A stretch of DNA of 64,000 nt. Origin: Siphonodentalium dalli (taxonomy: Eukaryota; Mollusca; Scaphopoda; Gadilida; Siphonodentaliidae). The stretch covers positions 116,458,723-116,522,722 of the forward strand of contig CP136063.1 in the NCBI GenBank assembly GCA_032622095.1. The letters run 5' to 3'. The notes under the pieces were generated by a model, which had not been told where the DNA came from, did no database searches, and saw nothing but the letters and a program-made list of their open reading frames with translations. The number at the start of each line of letters is the position of its first letter. Position 1 is the stretch's first letter. Below are positions 47,715 to 61,400 of this stretch, one piece after another. Made by a program: the position numbers and the translations under genes.

Positions 47715-50700
47715 TTGCCCGCGGGGTGGCACCGCACGAAAATACAAGGATTCGCGGGTTGCCACCATGACTCAGGATACGGCAGCCGATTTAGTAACGA
47801 CAAGTGCTATTTTGACACCCCATGCACGACTTCAGCCCAATTTTTGAAAATTTGGAAGGGGCTACATGGTCGCGTGACTTCCCTTTAGTTGCCCGCGGGG
47901 TGGCACCGCACGAAAATACAAGGATTCCCGGGTTGCCACCATGACTCAGGATAAGGCAGCCGATTTAGTAACGAAAAGTGCTATTTTAACACCCCATGCA
48001 CGACTTCAGCCAAATTTTAGAAAATTTGGAAGGGGCTGTATGGTCGCGTGACTTTCATATAGTTGCCTGCGGGGTGGCACCGCACGAAAATACAAGGATT
48101 CCCGGGTTGCCACCATGACTCAGGATACGGCAGCCGATTTAGTAACGAAAAGTGCTATTTTGACACACCATGCACGATTTCAGCCCAATTTTAGAAAAAT
48201 TTGGAAGGGGCTGCATGGTCGCGTGACATTCCTATAGTTGCCCGCTGGGTGGCACCGCACGAAAATACAAGGATTCCCGGGTTGCCACCATGACTCAGGA
48301 TACGGCAGCCGATTTAGTAACGAAAAGTGCTATTTTGACATCCCATGCACGACTTCAGCCCAATTTTAGAAAATTTGGAAGGGGCTACATGGTCGCGTGA
48401 CTTTCCTTTAGTTGCCCGCGGGGTGGCACCGCTCGAAAATACAAGGATTCCCGGGTTGCCACCATGACTCAGGATACGGCAGCCGATTTAGTAACGAAAA
48501 GTGCTATTTTAACACCCCATGCACGACTTCAGCCCAATTTTAGAAAATTTGGAAGGGGCTGCATGGTCGCCTGACTTTCCTATAGTTGCCCGCGGGGTGG
48601 CACCGCACGAAAATACAAGGATTCGCGGGTTGCCACCATGACTCAGGATACGGCAGCCGATTTAGTAACGAAAAGTGCTATTTTGACACCCCATGCACGA
48701 CTTCAGCCCAATTTTAGAAAATTTAGAAGGGGCTGCATGGTCGCGTGACTTTCCTATAGTTGTCTGCGGGGTGGCACCGCACGAAAATACAAGGATTCCC
48801 GGGTTGCCACCATGACTCAGGATACGGCAGCCGATTTAGTAACGAAAAGTGCTATTTTGACACCCCATGCACGATTTCAGCCCAATTTTAGAAAATTTGG
48901 AAGGGGCTGCATTGTCGCGTGACATTCCTATAGTTGCCCGCTGGGTGGCACCGCACGAAAATACAAGGATTCCCGGGTTGCCGCCATGACTCAGGATACG
49001 GCAGCCGATTTAGTAACGAAAAGTGCTATTTTGACATCCCATGCACGACTTCAGCCCAATTTAAAAAAATTTGGAAGGGGCTACATGGTCGCGTGACTTT
49101 CTTTTTGTTGCCCGCGGGGTGGCACCGCACGAAAATACAAGGATTCCCGGGTTGCCACCATGACTCAGGATACGGCAGCCGATTTAGTAACGAAAAGTGC
49201 TATTTTAACACCCCATGCACGACTTCAGCCCAATTTTTGAAAATTTGGAAGGGGCTACATGGTCGCGTGACTTTCCGTTAGTTGCCCGCGGGGTGGCACC
49301 GCACGAAAATACAAGGATTCCCGGGTTGCCACCATGACTCAGGATACGGCAGCCGATTTAGTAACGAAAAGTGCTATTTTGACACCCCATGCACGATTTC
49401 AGCCCAATTTTCGAAAATTTGGAAGGGGCTGCATGGTCGCGTGACTTTCCTACAGTTGCCCGCGGGGTGGCACCGCACGATAATACAAGGATTCTCGGGT
49501 GGCCACCATGACTCAGAATACGGCAGCCGATTTAGTAACGAAAAGTACTATTTTCACACCCCATGCACGACTTCAGCCCAATTTTAGAAAATTTGGAAAG
49601 GGCTGCATGGTCGCCTGACTTTCCTATAGTTGCCCGCGGGGTGGCACCGCACGAACATACAAGGATTCCCGGGTTGCCACCATGACTCAGGATACGGCAG
49701 CCGATTTAGTAACGAAAAGTGCTATTTTGACACCCCATGCACGACTTCAGCCCAATTTTAGAAAATTTGGAAGGGGCTGCATGGTCGCGTGACTTTCCTA
49801 TAGTTGCCCGCGGGGTGGCACCGCACGAAAATACAAGGATTCCCGGGTTGCCACCATGACTCAGGATACGGCAGCCGATTTAGTAACGAAAAGTGCTATT
49901 TTAACACCCCATGCACGACTTCAGCCAAATTTTAGAAAATTTGGAAGGGGCTGTATGGTCGCGTGACTTTCATATAGTTGCCTGCGGGGTGGCACCGCAC
50001 GAAAATACAAGGATTCCCGGGTTGCCACCATGACTCAGGATACGGCAGCCGATTTAGTAACGAAAAGTGCTATTTTGACACCCCATGCACGATTTCAGCC
50101 CAATTTTAGAAAATTTGGAAGGGGCTGCATGGTCGCGTGACATTCCTATAGTTGCCCGCTGGGTGGCACCGCACGAAAATACAAGGATTCCCGGGTTGCC
50201 ACCATGACTCAGGATACGGCAGCCGATTTAGTAACGAAAAGTGCTATTTTGACATCCCATGCACGACTTCAGCCCAATTTTAGAAAATTTGGAAGGGGCT
50301 GCATGGTCGCGTGACTTTCCTATAGTTGCCCGCGGGGTGGCACCGCACGAAAATACAAGGATTCCCGGGTTGCCACCATGACTCAGGATACGGCAGCCGA
50401 TTTAGTAACGAAAAGTGCTATTTTGACACCCCATGCACGACTTCAGCCCAATTTTAGAAAATTTGGAAGGGGCTGCATGGTCGCGTGACTTTCCTATAGT
50501 TGCCCGCGGGGAGGCACCGCACGAAAATACAAGGATTCCCGGGTTGCCACCATGACTCAGGATACGGCAGCCGATTTAGTAACGAAAAGTGCTATTTTAA
50601 CACCCCATGCACGACTTCAGCCCAATTTTAGAAAATTTGGAAGGGGCTGCATGGTCGCGTGACTTTCCTATAGTTGCCCGCGGGGTGGCACCGCACGAAA

Positions 50701-52764
50701 ATACAAGGATTCGCGGGTTGCCACCATGACTCAGGATACGGCAGCCGATTTAGTCACGAAAAGTGCTATTTTGACACCCCATGTACGACTTCAGCCCAAT
50801 TTTTGAAAATTTGGAAGGGGCTACATGGTCGCGTGACTTTCCTATAGTTGCCCGCGGGGTGGCACCGCACGAAAATACAAGGATTCCCGGGTTGCCACCA
50901 TGACTCAGGATACGGCAGCCGATTTAGTAACGAAAAGTGTTATTTTGACACCCCATGCACGACTTCAGCCCAATTTTAGAAAATTTGGAAGGGGCTGCAT
51001 GGTCGCGTGACTTTTCTATAGTTGCCCGCGGGATGGCACCGCACGAAAATACAAGGATTCCCGGGTTGCCACCATGACTCAGGATACGGCAGCCGATTTA
51101 GTAACGAAAAGTGCTATTTTAACACCCCATGCACGACTTCAGCCCAATTTTAGAAAATTTGGAAGGGGCTGCATGGTCGCCTGACTTTCCTATAGTTGCC
51201 CGCGGGGTGGCACCGCACGAAAATACAAGGATTCGCGGGTTGCCACCATGACTCAGGATACGGCAGCCGATTTAGTAACGAAAAGTGCTATTTTGACACC
51301 CCATGCACGACTTCAGCCCAATTTTTGAAAATTTGGGAAGGGGCTACATGGTCGCGTGACTTTCCTATAGTTGCCCGCGGGGTGGCACCGCACGAAAATA
51401 CAAGGATTCCCGGGTTGCCACCATGACTCAGGATACGGCAGCCGATTTAGTAACGAAAAGTGCTATTTTGACACCCCATGCACGACTTCAGCCCAATTTT
51501 AGAAAAGTTGGAAGGGGCTGCATGGTCGCGTGACTTTCCTATAGTTGCCCGCGGGGTGGCACCGCACGAAAATACAAGGATTCGCGGGTTGCCACCATGA
51601 CTCAGGATACGGCAGCCGATTTAGTAACGAAAAGTGCTATTTTGACACCCCATGCACGACTTCAGCCCAATTTTAGAAAATTTGGAAGGAGCTGCATGGT
51701 CACGTGACTTTCCTATAGTTGCCCGCGGGGTGGCACCGCACGAAAATACAAGGATTCCCGGGTGGCCACCATGAATCAGGATACTGCAGCCGATTTAGTA
51801 ACGAAAAGTGCTATTTTGACACCCCATGCACGACTTCAGCCCAATTTTTAGAAAATTTCGAAGGGGCTGCATGGTCGCGTTACTTTCCTATAGTTGCCCG
51901 CTGGGTGGCACCGCACGAAAATACAAGGATTCCCGGGTTGCCACCATGACTCAGGATACGGCAGCCGATTTAGTAACGAAAAGTGCTATTTTAACACCCC
52001 ATGCACGACTTCAGCCAAATTTTACAAAATTTGGAAGGGGCTGTATGGTCGCGTGACTTTCATATAGTTGCCTGCGGGGTGGCACCGCACGAAAATACAA
52101 GGATTCCCGGGTTGCCACCATGACTCAGGATACGGCAGCCGATTTAGTAACGAAAAGTGCTATTTTGACACCCCATGCACGATTTCAGCCCAATTTTAGA
52201 AAATTTGGAAGGGGCTGCATGGTCGCGTGACATTCCTATAGTTGCCCGCTGGGTGGCACCGCACGAAAATACAAGGATTCCCGGGTTGCCACCATGACTC
52301 AGGATACGGCAGCCGATTTAGTAACGAAAAGTGCTATTTTGACACCCCATGCACGACTTCAGCCCAATTTTCGAAAATTTGGATGGGGCTGCATGGTCGC
52401 GTGACTTTCCTACAGTTGCCCGCGGGGTGGCACCGCACGATAATACAAGGATTCCCGGGTGGCCACCATGACTCAGAATACGGCAGCCGATTTAGTAACG
52501 AAAAGTACTATTTTCACACCCCATGCACGACTTCAGCCCAATTTTAGAAAATTTGGAAGGGGCTGCATGGTCGCGTGACTTTCCTATAGTTGCCCGCGGG
52601 GTGGCACCGCACGAAAATACAAGGATTCCCGGGTTGCCACCATGACTCAGGATACGGCAGCCGATTTAGTAACGAAAAGTGCTATTTTGACATCCCATGC
52701 ACGACTTCAGCCCAATTTTAGAAAATTTGGAAGGGGCTGCATGGTCGCGTGACTTTCCTATAGT
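47715..52764 (-). repeat. 5.05-kb macro-repeat (29 monomers), copy A
   Basis: Rare variants recur 5047-5049 bp downstream: ataaggcagcc (47951/53000), atgtacgact (50781/55829), atactgcagcc (51781/56828), ttgccgccatg (about 48979/54027) and ttctcgggtggcc (about 49491/54539). Boundaries are set by loss of shared variants and are approximate. Confidence 0.85.
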
Positions 52765-55700
52765 TGCCCGCGGGGTGGCACCGCACGAAAATACAAGGAT
52801 TCGCGGGTTGCCACCATGACTCAGGATACGGCAGCCGATTTAGTAACGAAAAGTGCTATTTTGACACCCCATGCACGACTTCAGCCCAATTTTTGAAAAT
52901 TTGGAAGGGGCTACATGGTCGCGTGACTTCCCTTTAGTTGCCCGCGGGGTGGCACCGCACGAAAATACAAGGATTCCCGGGTTGCCACCATGACTCAGGA
53001 TAAGGCAGCCGATTTAGTAACGAAAAGTGCTATTTTAACACCCCATGCACGACTTCAGCCAAATTTTAGAAAATTTGGAAGGGGCTGTATGGTCGCGTGA
53101 CTTTCATATAGTTGCCTGCGGGGTGGCACCGCACGAAAATACAAGGATTCCCGGGTTGCCACCATGACTCAGGATACGGCAGCCGATTTAGTAACGAAAA
53201 GTGCTATTTTGACACCCCATGCACGATTTCAGCCCAATTTTAGAAAATTTGGAAGGGGCTGCATGGTCGCGTGACATTCCTATAGTTGCCCGCTGGGTGG
53301 CACCGCACGAAAATACAAGGATTCCCGGGTTGCCACCATGACTCAGGATACGGCAGCCGATTTAGTAACGAAAAGTGCTATTTTGACATCCCATGCACGA
53401 CTTCAGCCCAATTTTAGAAAATTTGGAAGGGGCTACATGGTCGCGTGACTTTCCTTTAGTTGCCCGCGGGGTGGCACCGCTCGAAAATACAAGGATTCCC
53501 GGGTTGCCACCATGACTCAGGATACGGCAGCCGATTTAGTAACGAAAAGTGCTATTTTAACACCCCATGCACGACTTCAGCCCAATTTTAGAAAATTTGG
53601 AAGGGGCTGCATGGTCGCCTGACTTTCCTATAGTTGCCCGCGGGGTGGCACCGCACGAAAATACAAGGATTCGCGGGTTGCCACCATGACTCAGGATACG
53701 GCAGCCGATTTAGTAACGAAAAGTGCTATTTTGACACCCCATGCACGACTTCAGCCCAATTTTAGAAAATTTGGAAGGGGCTGCATGGTCGCGTGACTTT
53801 CCTATAGTTGCCTGCGGGGTGGCACCGCACGAAAATACAAGGATTCCCGGGTTGCCACCATGACTCAGGATACGGCAGCCGATTTAGTAACGAAAAGTGC
53901 TATTTTGACACCCCATGCACGATTTCAGCCCAATTTTAGAAAATTTGGAAGGGGCTGCATTGTCGCGTGACATTCCTATAGTTGCCCGCTGGGTGGCACC
54001 GCACGAAAATACAAGGATTCCCGGGTTGCCGCCATGACTCAGGATACGGCAGCCGATTTAGTAACGAAAAGTGCTATTTTGACATCCCATGCACGACTTC
54101 AGCCCAATTTAAAAAAATTTGGAAGGGGCTACATGGTCGCGTGACTTTCTTTTTGTTGCCCGCGGGGTGGCACCGCACGAAAATACAAGGATTCCCGGGT
54201 TGCCACCATGACTCAGGATACGGCAGCCGATTTAGTAACGAAAAGTGCTATTTTAACACCCCATGCACGACTTCAGCCCAATTTTTGAAAATTTGGAAGG
54301 GGCTACATGGTCGCGTGACTTTCCTTTAGTTGCCCGCGGGGTGGCACCGCACGAAAATACAAGGATTCCCGGGTTGCCACCATGACTCAGGATACGGCAG
54401 CCGATTTAGTAACGAAAAGTGCTATTTTGACACCCCATGCACGATTTCAGCCCAATTTTCGAAAATTTGGAAGGGGCTGCATGGTCGCGTGACTTTCCTA
54501 CAGTTGCCCGCGGGGTGGCACCGCACGATAATACAAGGATTCTCGGGTGGCCACCATGACTCAGAATACGGCAGCCGATTTAGTAACGAAAAGTACTATT
54601 TTCACACCCCATGCACGACTTCAGCCCAATTTTAGAAAATTTGGAAAGGGCTGCATGGTCGCCTGACTTTCCTATAGTTGCCCGCGGGGTGGCACCGCAC
54701 GAAAATACAAGGATTCCCGGGTTGCCACCATGACTCAGGATACGGCAGCCGATTTAGTAACGAAAAGTGCTATTTTGACACCCCATGCACGACTTCAGCC
54801 CAATTTTAGAAAATTTGGAAGGGGCTGCATGGTCGCGTGACTTTCCTATAGTTGCCCGCGGGGTGGCACCGCACGAAAATACAAGGATTCCCGGGTTGCC
54901 ACCATGACTCAGGATACGGCAGCCGATTTAGTAACGAAAAGTGCTATTTTAACACCCCATGCACGACTTCAGCCAAATTTTAGAAAATTTGGAAGGGGCT
55001 GTATGGTCGCGTGACTTTCATATAGTTGCCTGCGGGGTGGCACCGCACGAAAATACAAGGATTCCCGGGTTGCCACCATGACTCAGGATACGGCAGCCGA
55101 TTTAGTAACGAAAAGTGCTATTTTGACACCCCATGCACGATTTCAGCCCAATTTTAGAAAATTTGGAAGGGGCTGCATGGTCGCGTGACATTCCTATAGT
55201 TGCCCGCTGGGTGGCACCGCACGAAAATACAAGGATTCCCGGGTTGCCACCATGACTCAGGATACGGCAGCCGATTTAGTAACGAAAAGTGCTATTTTGA
55301 CATCCCATGCACGACTTCAGCCCAATTTTAGAAAATTTGGAAGGGGCTGCATGGTCGCGTGACTTTCCTATAGTTGCCCGCGGGGTGGCACCGCACGAAA
55401 ATACAAGGATTCCCGGGTTGCCACCATGACTCAGGATACGGCAGCCGATTTAGTAACGAAAAGTGCTATTTTGACACCCCATGCACGACTTCAGCCCAAT
55501 TTTAGAAAATTTGGAAGGGGCTGCATGGTCGCGTGACTTTCCTATAGTTGCCCGCGGGGAGGCACCGCACGAAAATACAAGGATTCCCGGGTTGCCACCA
55601 TGACTCAGGATACGGCAGCCGATTTAGTAACGAAAAGTGCTATTTTAACACCCCATGCACGACTTCAGCCCAATTTTAGAAAATTTGGAAGGGGCTGCAT

Positions 55701-57845
55701 GGTCGCGTGACTTTCCTATAGTTGCCCGCGGGGTGGCACCGCACGAAAATACAAGGATTCGCGGGTTGCCACCATGACTCAGGATACGGCAGCCGATTTA
55801 GTCACGAAAAGTGCTATTTTGACACCCCATGTACGACTTCAGCCCAATTTTTGAAAATTTGGAAGGGGCTACATGGTCGCGTGACTTTCCTATAGTTGCC
55901 CGCGGGGTGGCACCGCACGAAAATACAAGGATTCCCGGGTTGCCACCATGACTCAGGATACGGCAGCCGATTTAGTAACGAAAAGTGTTATTTTGACACC
56001 CCATGCACGACTTCAGCCCAATTTTAGAAAATTTGGAAGGGGCTGCATGGTCGCGTGACTTTCCTATAGTTGCCCGCGGGATGGCACCGCACGAAAATAC
56101 AAGGATTCCCGGGTTGCCACCATGACTCAGGATACGGCAGCCGATTTAGTAACGAAAAGTGCTATTTTAACACCCCATGCACGACTTCAGCCCAATTTTA
56201 GAAAATTTGGAAGGGGCTGCATGGTCGCCTGACTTTCCTATAGTTGCCCGCGGGGTGGCACCGCACGAAAATACAAGGATTCGCGGGTTGCCACCATGAC
56301 TCAGGATACGGCAGCCGATTTAGTAACGAAAAGTGCTATTTTGACACCCCATGCACGACTTCAGCCCAATTTTTGAAAATTTGGAAGGGGCTACATGGTC
56401 GCGTGACTTTCCTATAGTTGCCCGCGGGGTGGCACCGCACGAAAATACAAGGATTCCCGGGTTGCCACCATGACTCAGGATACGGCAGCCGATTTAGTAA
56501 CGAAAAGTGCTATTTTGACACCCCATGCACGACTTCAGCCCAATTTTAGAAAAGTTGGAAGGGGCTGCATGGTCGCGTGACTTTCCTATAGTTGCCCGCG
56601 GGGTGGCACCGCACGAAAATACAAGGATTCGCGGGTTGCCACCATGACTCAGGATACGGCAGCCGATTTAGTAACGAAAAGTGCTATTTTGACACCCCAT
56701 GCACGACTTCAGCCCAATTTTAGAAAATTTGGAAGGAGCTGCATGGTCACGTGACTTTCCTATAGTTGCCCGCGGGGTGGCACCGCACGAAAATACAAGG
56801 ATTCCCGGGTGGCCACCATGAATCAGGATACTGCAGCCGATTTAGTAACGAAAAGTGCTATTTTGACACCCCATGCACGACTTCAGCCCAATTTTTAGAA
56901 AATTTGGAAGGGGCTGCATGGTCGCGTTACTTTCCTATAGTTGCCCGCTGGGTGGCACCGCACGAAAATACAAGGATTCCCGGGTTGCCACCATGACTCA
57001 GGATACGGCAGCCGATTTAGTAACGAAAAGTGCTATTTTAACACCCCATGCACGACTTCAGCCAAATTTTACAAAATTTGGAAGGGGCTGTATGGTCGCG
57101 TGACTTTCATATAGTTGCCTGCGGGGGTGGCACCGCACGAAAATACAAGGATTCCCGGGTTGCCACCATGACTCAGGATACGGCAGCCGATTTAGTAACG
57201 AAAAGTGCTATTTTGACACCCCATGCACGATTTCAGCCCAATTTTAGAAAATTTGGAAGGGGCTGCATGGTCGCGTGACATTCCTATAGTTGCCCGCTGG
57301 GTGGCACCGCAAGGAAAATACAAGGATTCCCGGGTTGCCACCATGACTCAGGATACGGCAGCCGATTTAGTAACGAAAAGTGCTATTTTGACACCCCATG
57401 CACGACTTCAGCCCAATTTTCGAAAATTTGGAAGGGGCTGCATGGTCGCGTGACTTTCCTACAGTTGCCCGCGGGGTGGCACCGCACGATAATACAAGGA
57501 TTCCCGGGTGGCCACCATGACTCAGAATACGGCAGCCGATTTAGTAACGAAAAGTACTATTTTCACACCCCATGCACGACTTCAGCCCAATTTTAGAAAA
57601 TTTGGAAGGGGCTGCATGGTCGCGTGACTTTCCTATAGTTGCCCGCGGGGTGGCACCGCACGAAAATACAAGGATTCCCGGGTTGCCACCATGACTCAGG
57701 ATACGGCAGCCGATTTAGTAACGAAAAGTGCTATTTTGACATCCCATGCACGACTTCAGCCCAATTTTAGAAAATTTGGAAGGGGCTGCATGGTCGCGTG
57801 ACTTTCCTATAGTTGCCCGCGGGGTGGCACCGCACGAAAATACAA
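52765..57845 (-). repeat. 5.05-kb macro-repeat (29 monomers), copy B
   Basis: Tandem partner of copy A. Differences are few (for example gttgtctgcgg near 48761 versus gttgcctgcgg, and gaacatac near 49654 versus gaaaatac). The long period and near identity point to a recent multi-monomer unequal exchange, or to an assembly duplication. Confidence 0.85.
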
Positions 57846-58499
57846 GGATTCCCGGGTTGCCACCATGACTCAGGATACGGCAGCCGATTTAGTAACGAAA
57901 AGTGCTATTTTGACACCCCATGCACGACTTCAGCCCAATTTTCGAAATTTGGAAGGGGCTGCATGGTCGCGTGACTTTCCTACAGTTGCCCTCGGGGTGG
58001 CACCGCACGATAATACAAGGATTCCCGGGTGGCCACCATGACTCAGAATACGGCAGCCGATTTAGTAACGAAAAGTACTATTTTACCCCATGCACGACTT
58101 CAGCCCAATTTTAGAAAATTTGGAAGGGGCTGCATGGTCGCGTGACTTTCCTATAGTTGCCCGCGGGGTGGCACCGCACGACAATACAAGGATTCCCGGG
58201 TTGCCACCATGACTCAGGATACGGCAGCCGATTTAGTAACGAAAAGTGCTATTTTGACACCCCATGCACGACTTCAGCCCAATTTTAGAAAATTTGGAAG
58301 GGGCTGCATGGTCGCCTGACTTTCCTATAGTTGCCCGCGGGGTGGCACCGCACGAAAATACAAGTATTCCCGGGTTGCCACCATGACTCAGGATACGGCA
58401 GCCGATTTAGTAACGAAAAGTGCTATTTTGACACCCCATGCACGACTTCAGCCCAATTTTAGAAAATTTGGAAGGGGCTACATGGTCGCGTGACTTTCC

Positions 58500-61400
58500 T
58501 ATAGTTGCCCGCGGGGTGGCACCGCACGAAAATACAAGGATTCCCGGGTTGCCACCATGACTCAGGATACGGCAGCCGATTTAGTAACGAAAAGTGCTAT
58601 TTTGACACCCCATGCACGACTTCAGCCCAATTTTAGAAAATTTGGAAGGGGCTGCATGGTCGCGTGACTTTCCTATAGTTGCCCGCGGGGAGGCACCGCA
58701 CGAAAATACAAGGATTCCCGGGTTGCCACCATGACTCAGGATACGGCAGCCGATTTAGTAACGAAAAGTGCTATTTTAACACCCCATGCACGACTTCAGC
58801 CCAATTTTAGAAAATTTGGAAGGGGCTGCATGGTCGCGTGACTTTCCTATAGTTGCCCGCGGGGTGGCACCGCACGAAAATACAAGGATTCGCGGGTTGC
58901 CACCATGACTCAGGATACGGCAGCCGATTTAGTCACGAAAAGTGCTATTTTGACACCCCATGTACGACTTCAGCCCAATTTTTGAAAATTTGGAAGGGGC
59001 TACATGGTCGCGTGACTTTCCTATAGTTGCCCGCGGGGTGGCACCGCACGAAAATACAAGGATTCCCGGGTTGCCACCATGACTCAGGATACGGCAGCCG
59101 ATTTAGTAACGAAAAGTGTTATTTTGACACCCCATGCACGACTTCAGCCCAATTTTAGAAAATTTGGAAGGGGCTGCATGGTCGCGTGACTTTCCTATAG
59201 TTGCCCGCGGGATGGCACCGCACGAAAATACAAGGATTCCCGGGTTGCCACCATGACTCAGGATACGGCAGCCGATTTAGTAACGAAAAGTGCTATTTTA
59301 ACACCCCATGCACGACTTCAGCCCAATTTTAGAAAATTTGGAAGGGGCTGCATGGTCGCGTGACATTCCTATTGTTGCCCGCGGGGTGGCACCGCACGAA
59401 AATACAAGTATTCCCGGGTTGCCACCATGACTCAGGATACGGCAGCCGATTTAGTAACGAAAAGTGCTATTTTGACACCCCATGCACGACTTCAGCCCAA
59501 TTTTAGAAAATTTGGAAGGGGCTACATGGTCGCGTGACTTTCCTATAGTTGCCCGCGGGGTGGCACCGCACGAAAATACAAGGATTCCCGGGTTGCCACC
59601 ATGACTCAGGATACGGCAGCCGATTTAGTAACGAAAAGTGCTATTTTGACACCCCATGCACGACTTCAGCCCAATTTTAGAAAATTTGGAAGGGGCTGTA
59701 TGGTCGCGTGACTTTCCTATAGTTGCCCGCGGGGTGGCACCGCACGAAAATACAAGGATTCGCGGGTTGCCACCATGACTCAGGATACGGCAGCCGATTT
59801 AGTAACGAAAAGTGCTATTTTGACACCCCATGCACGACTTCAGCCCAATTTTTGAAAATTTGGAAGGGGCTACATGGTCGCGTGACTTTCCTTTAGTTGC
59901 CCGCGGGGTGGCACCGCACGAAAATACAAGGATTCCCGGGTTGCCACCATGACTCAGGATACGGCAGCCGATTTAGTAACGAAAAGTGCTATTTTGACAC
60001 CCCATGCACGATTTCAGCCCAATTTTCGAAAATTTGGAAGGGGCTGCATGGTCGCGTGACTTTCCTACAGTTGCCCGCGGGGTGGCACCGCACGATAATA
60101 CAAGGATTCCCGGGTGGCCACCATGACTCAGAATACGGCAGCCGATTTAGTAACGAAAAGTACTATTTTCACACCCCATGCACGACTTCAGCCCAATTTT
60201 AGAAAATTTGGAAGGGGCTGCATGGTCGCCTGACTTTCCTATAGTTGCCCGCGGGGTGGCACCGCACGAAAATACAAGGATTCCCGGGTTGCCACCATGA
60301 CTCAGGATACGGCAGCCGATTTAGTAACGAAAAGTGCTATTTTGACACCCCATGCACGACTTCAGCCCAATTTTAGAAAATTTGGAAGGGGCTGCATGGT
60401 CGCGTGACTTTCCTATAGTTGCCCGCGGGGTGGCACCGCACGAAAATACAAGGATTCCCGGGTTGCCACCATGACTCAGGATACGGCAGCCGATTTAGTA
60501 ACGAAAAGTGCTATTTTAACACCCCATGCACGACTTCAGCCAAATTTTACAAAATTTGGAAGGGGCTGTATGGTCGCGTGACTTTCATATAGTTGCCTTG
60601 CGGGTGGCACCGCACGAAAATACAAGGATTCCCGGGTGGCCACCATGACTCAGGATACGGCAGCCGATTTAGTAACGAAAAGTGCTATTTTGACACCCCA
60701 TGCACGATTTCAGCCCAATTTTAGAAAATTTGGAAGGGGCTGCATGGTCGCGTGACATTCCTATAGTTGCCCGCTGGGTGGCACCGCACGAAAATACAAG
60801 GATTCCCGGGTTGCCACCATGACTCAGGATACGGCAGCCGATTTAGTAACGAAAAGTGCTATTTTGACATCCCATGCACGACTTCAGCCCAATTTTAGAA
60901 AATTTGGAAGGGGCTACATGGTCGCGTGACTTTCCTTTAGTTGCCCGCGGGGTGGCACCGCACGAAAATACAAGGATTCCCGGGTTGGCACCATGACTCA
61001 GGATACGGCAGCCGATTTAGTAACGAAAAGTGCTATTTTAACACCCCATGCACGACTTCAGCCCAATTTTAGAAAATTTGGAAGGGGCTGCATGGTCGCC
61101 TGACTTTCCTATAGTTGTCCGCGGGGTGGCACCGCACGAAAATACAAGGATTCGCGGGTTGCCACCATGACTCAGGATACGGCAGCCGATTTAGTAACGA
61201 AAAGTGCTATTTTGACACCCCATGCACGACTTCAGCCCAATTTTAGAAAATTTGGAAGGGGCTGCATGGTCGCGTGACTTTCCTATAGTTGCCCTCGGGG
61301 TGGCACCGCACGAAAATACAAGGATTCCCGGGTTGCCACCATGACTCAGGATACGGCAGCCGATTTAGTAACGAAAAGTGCTATTTTAACACCCCATGCA

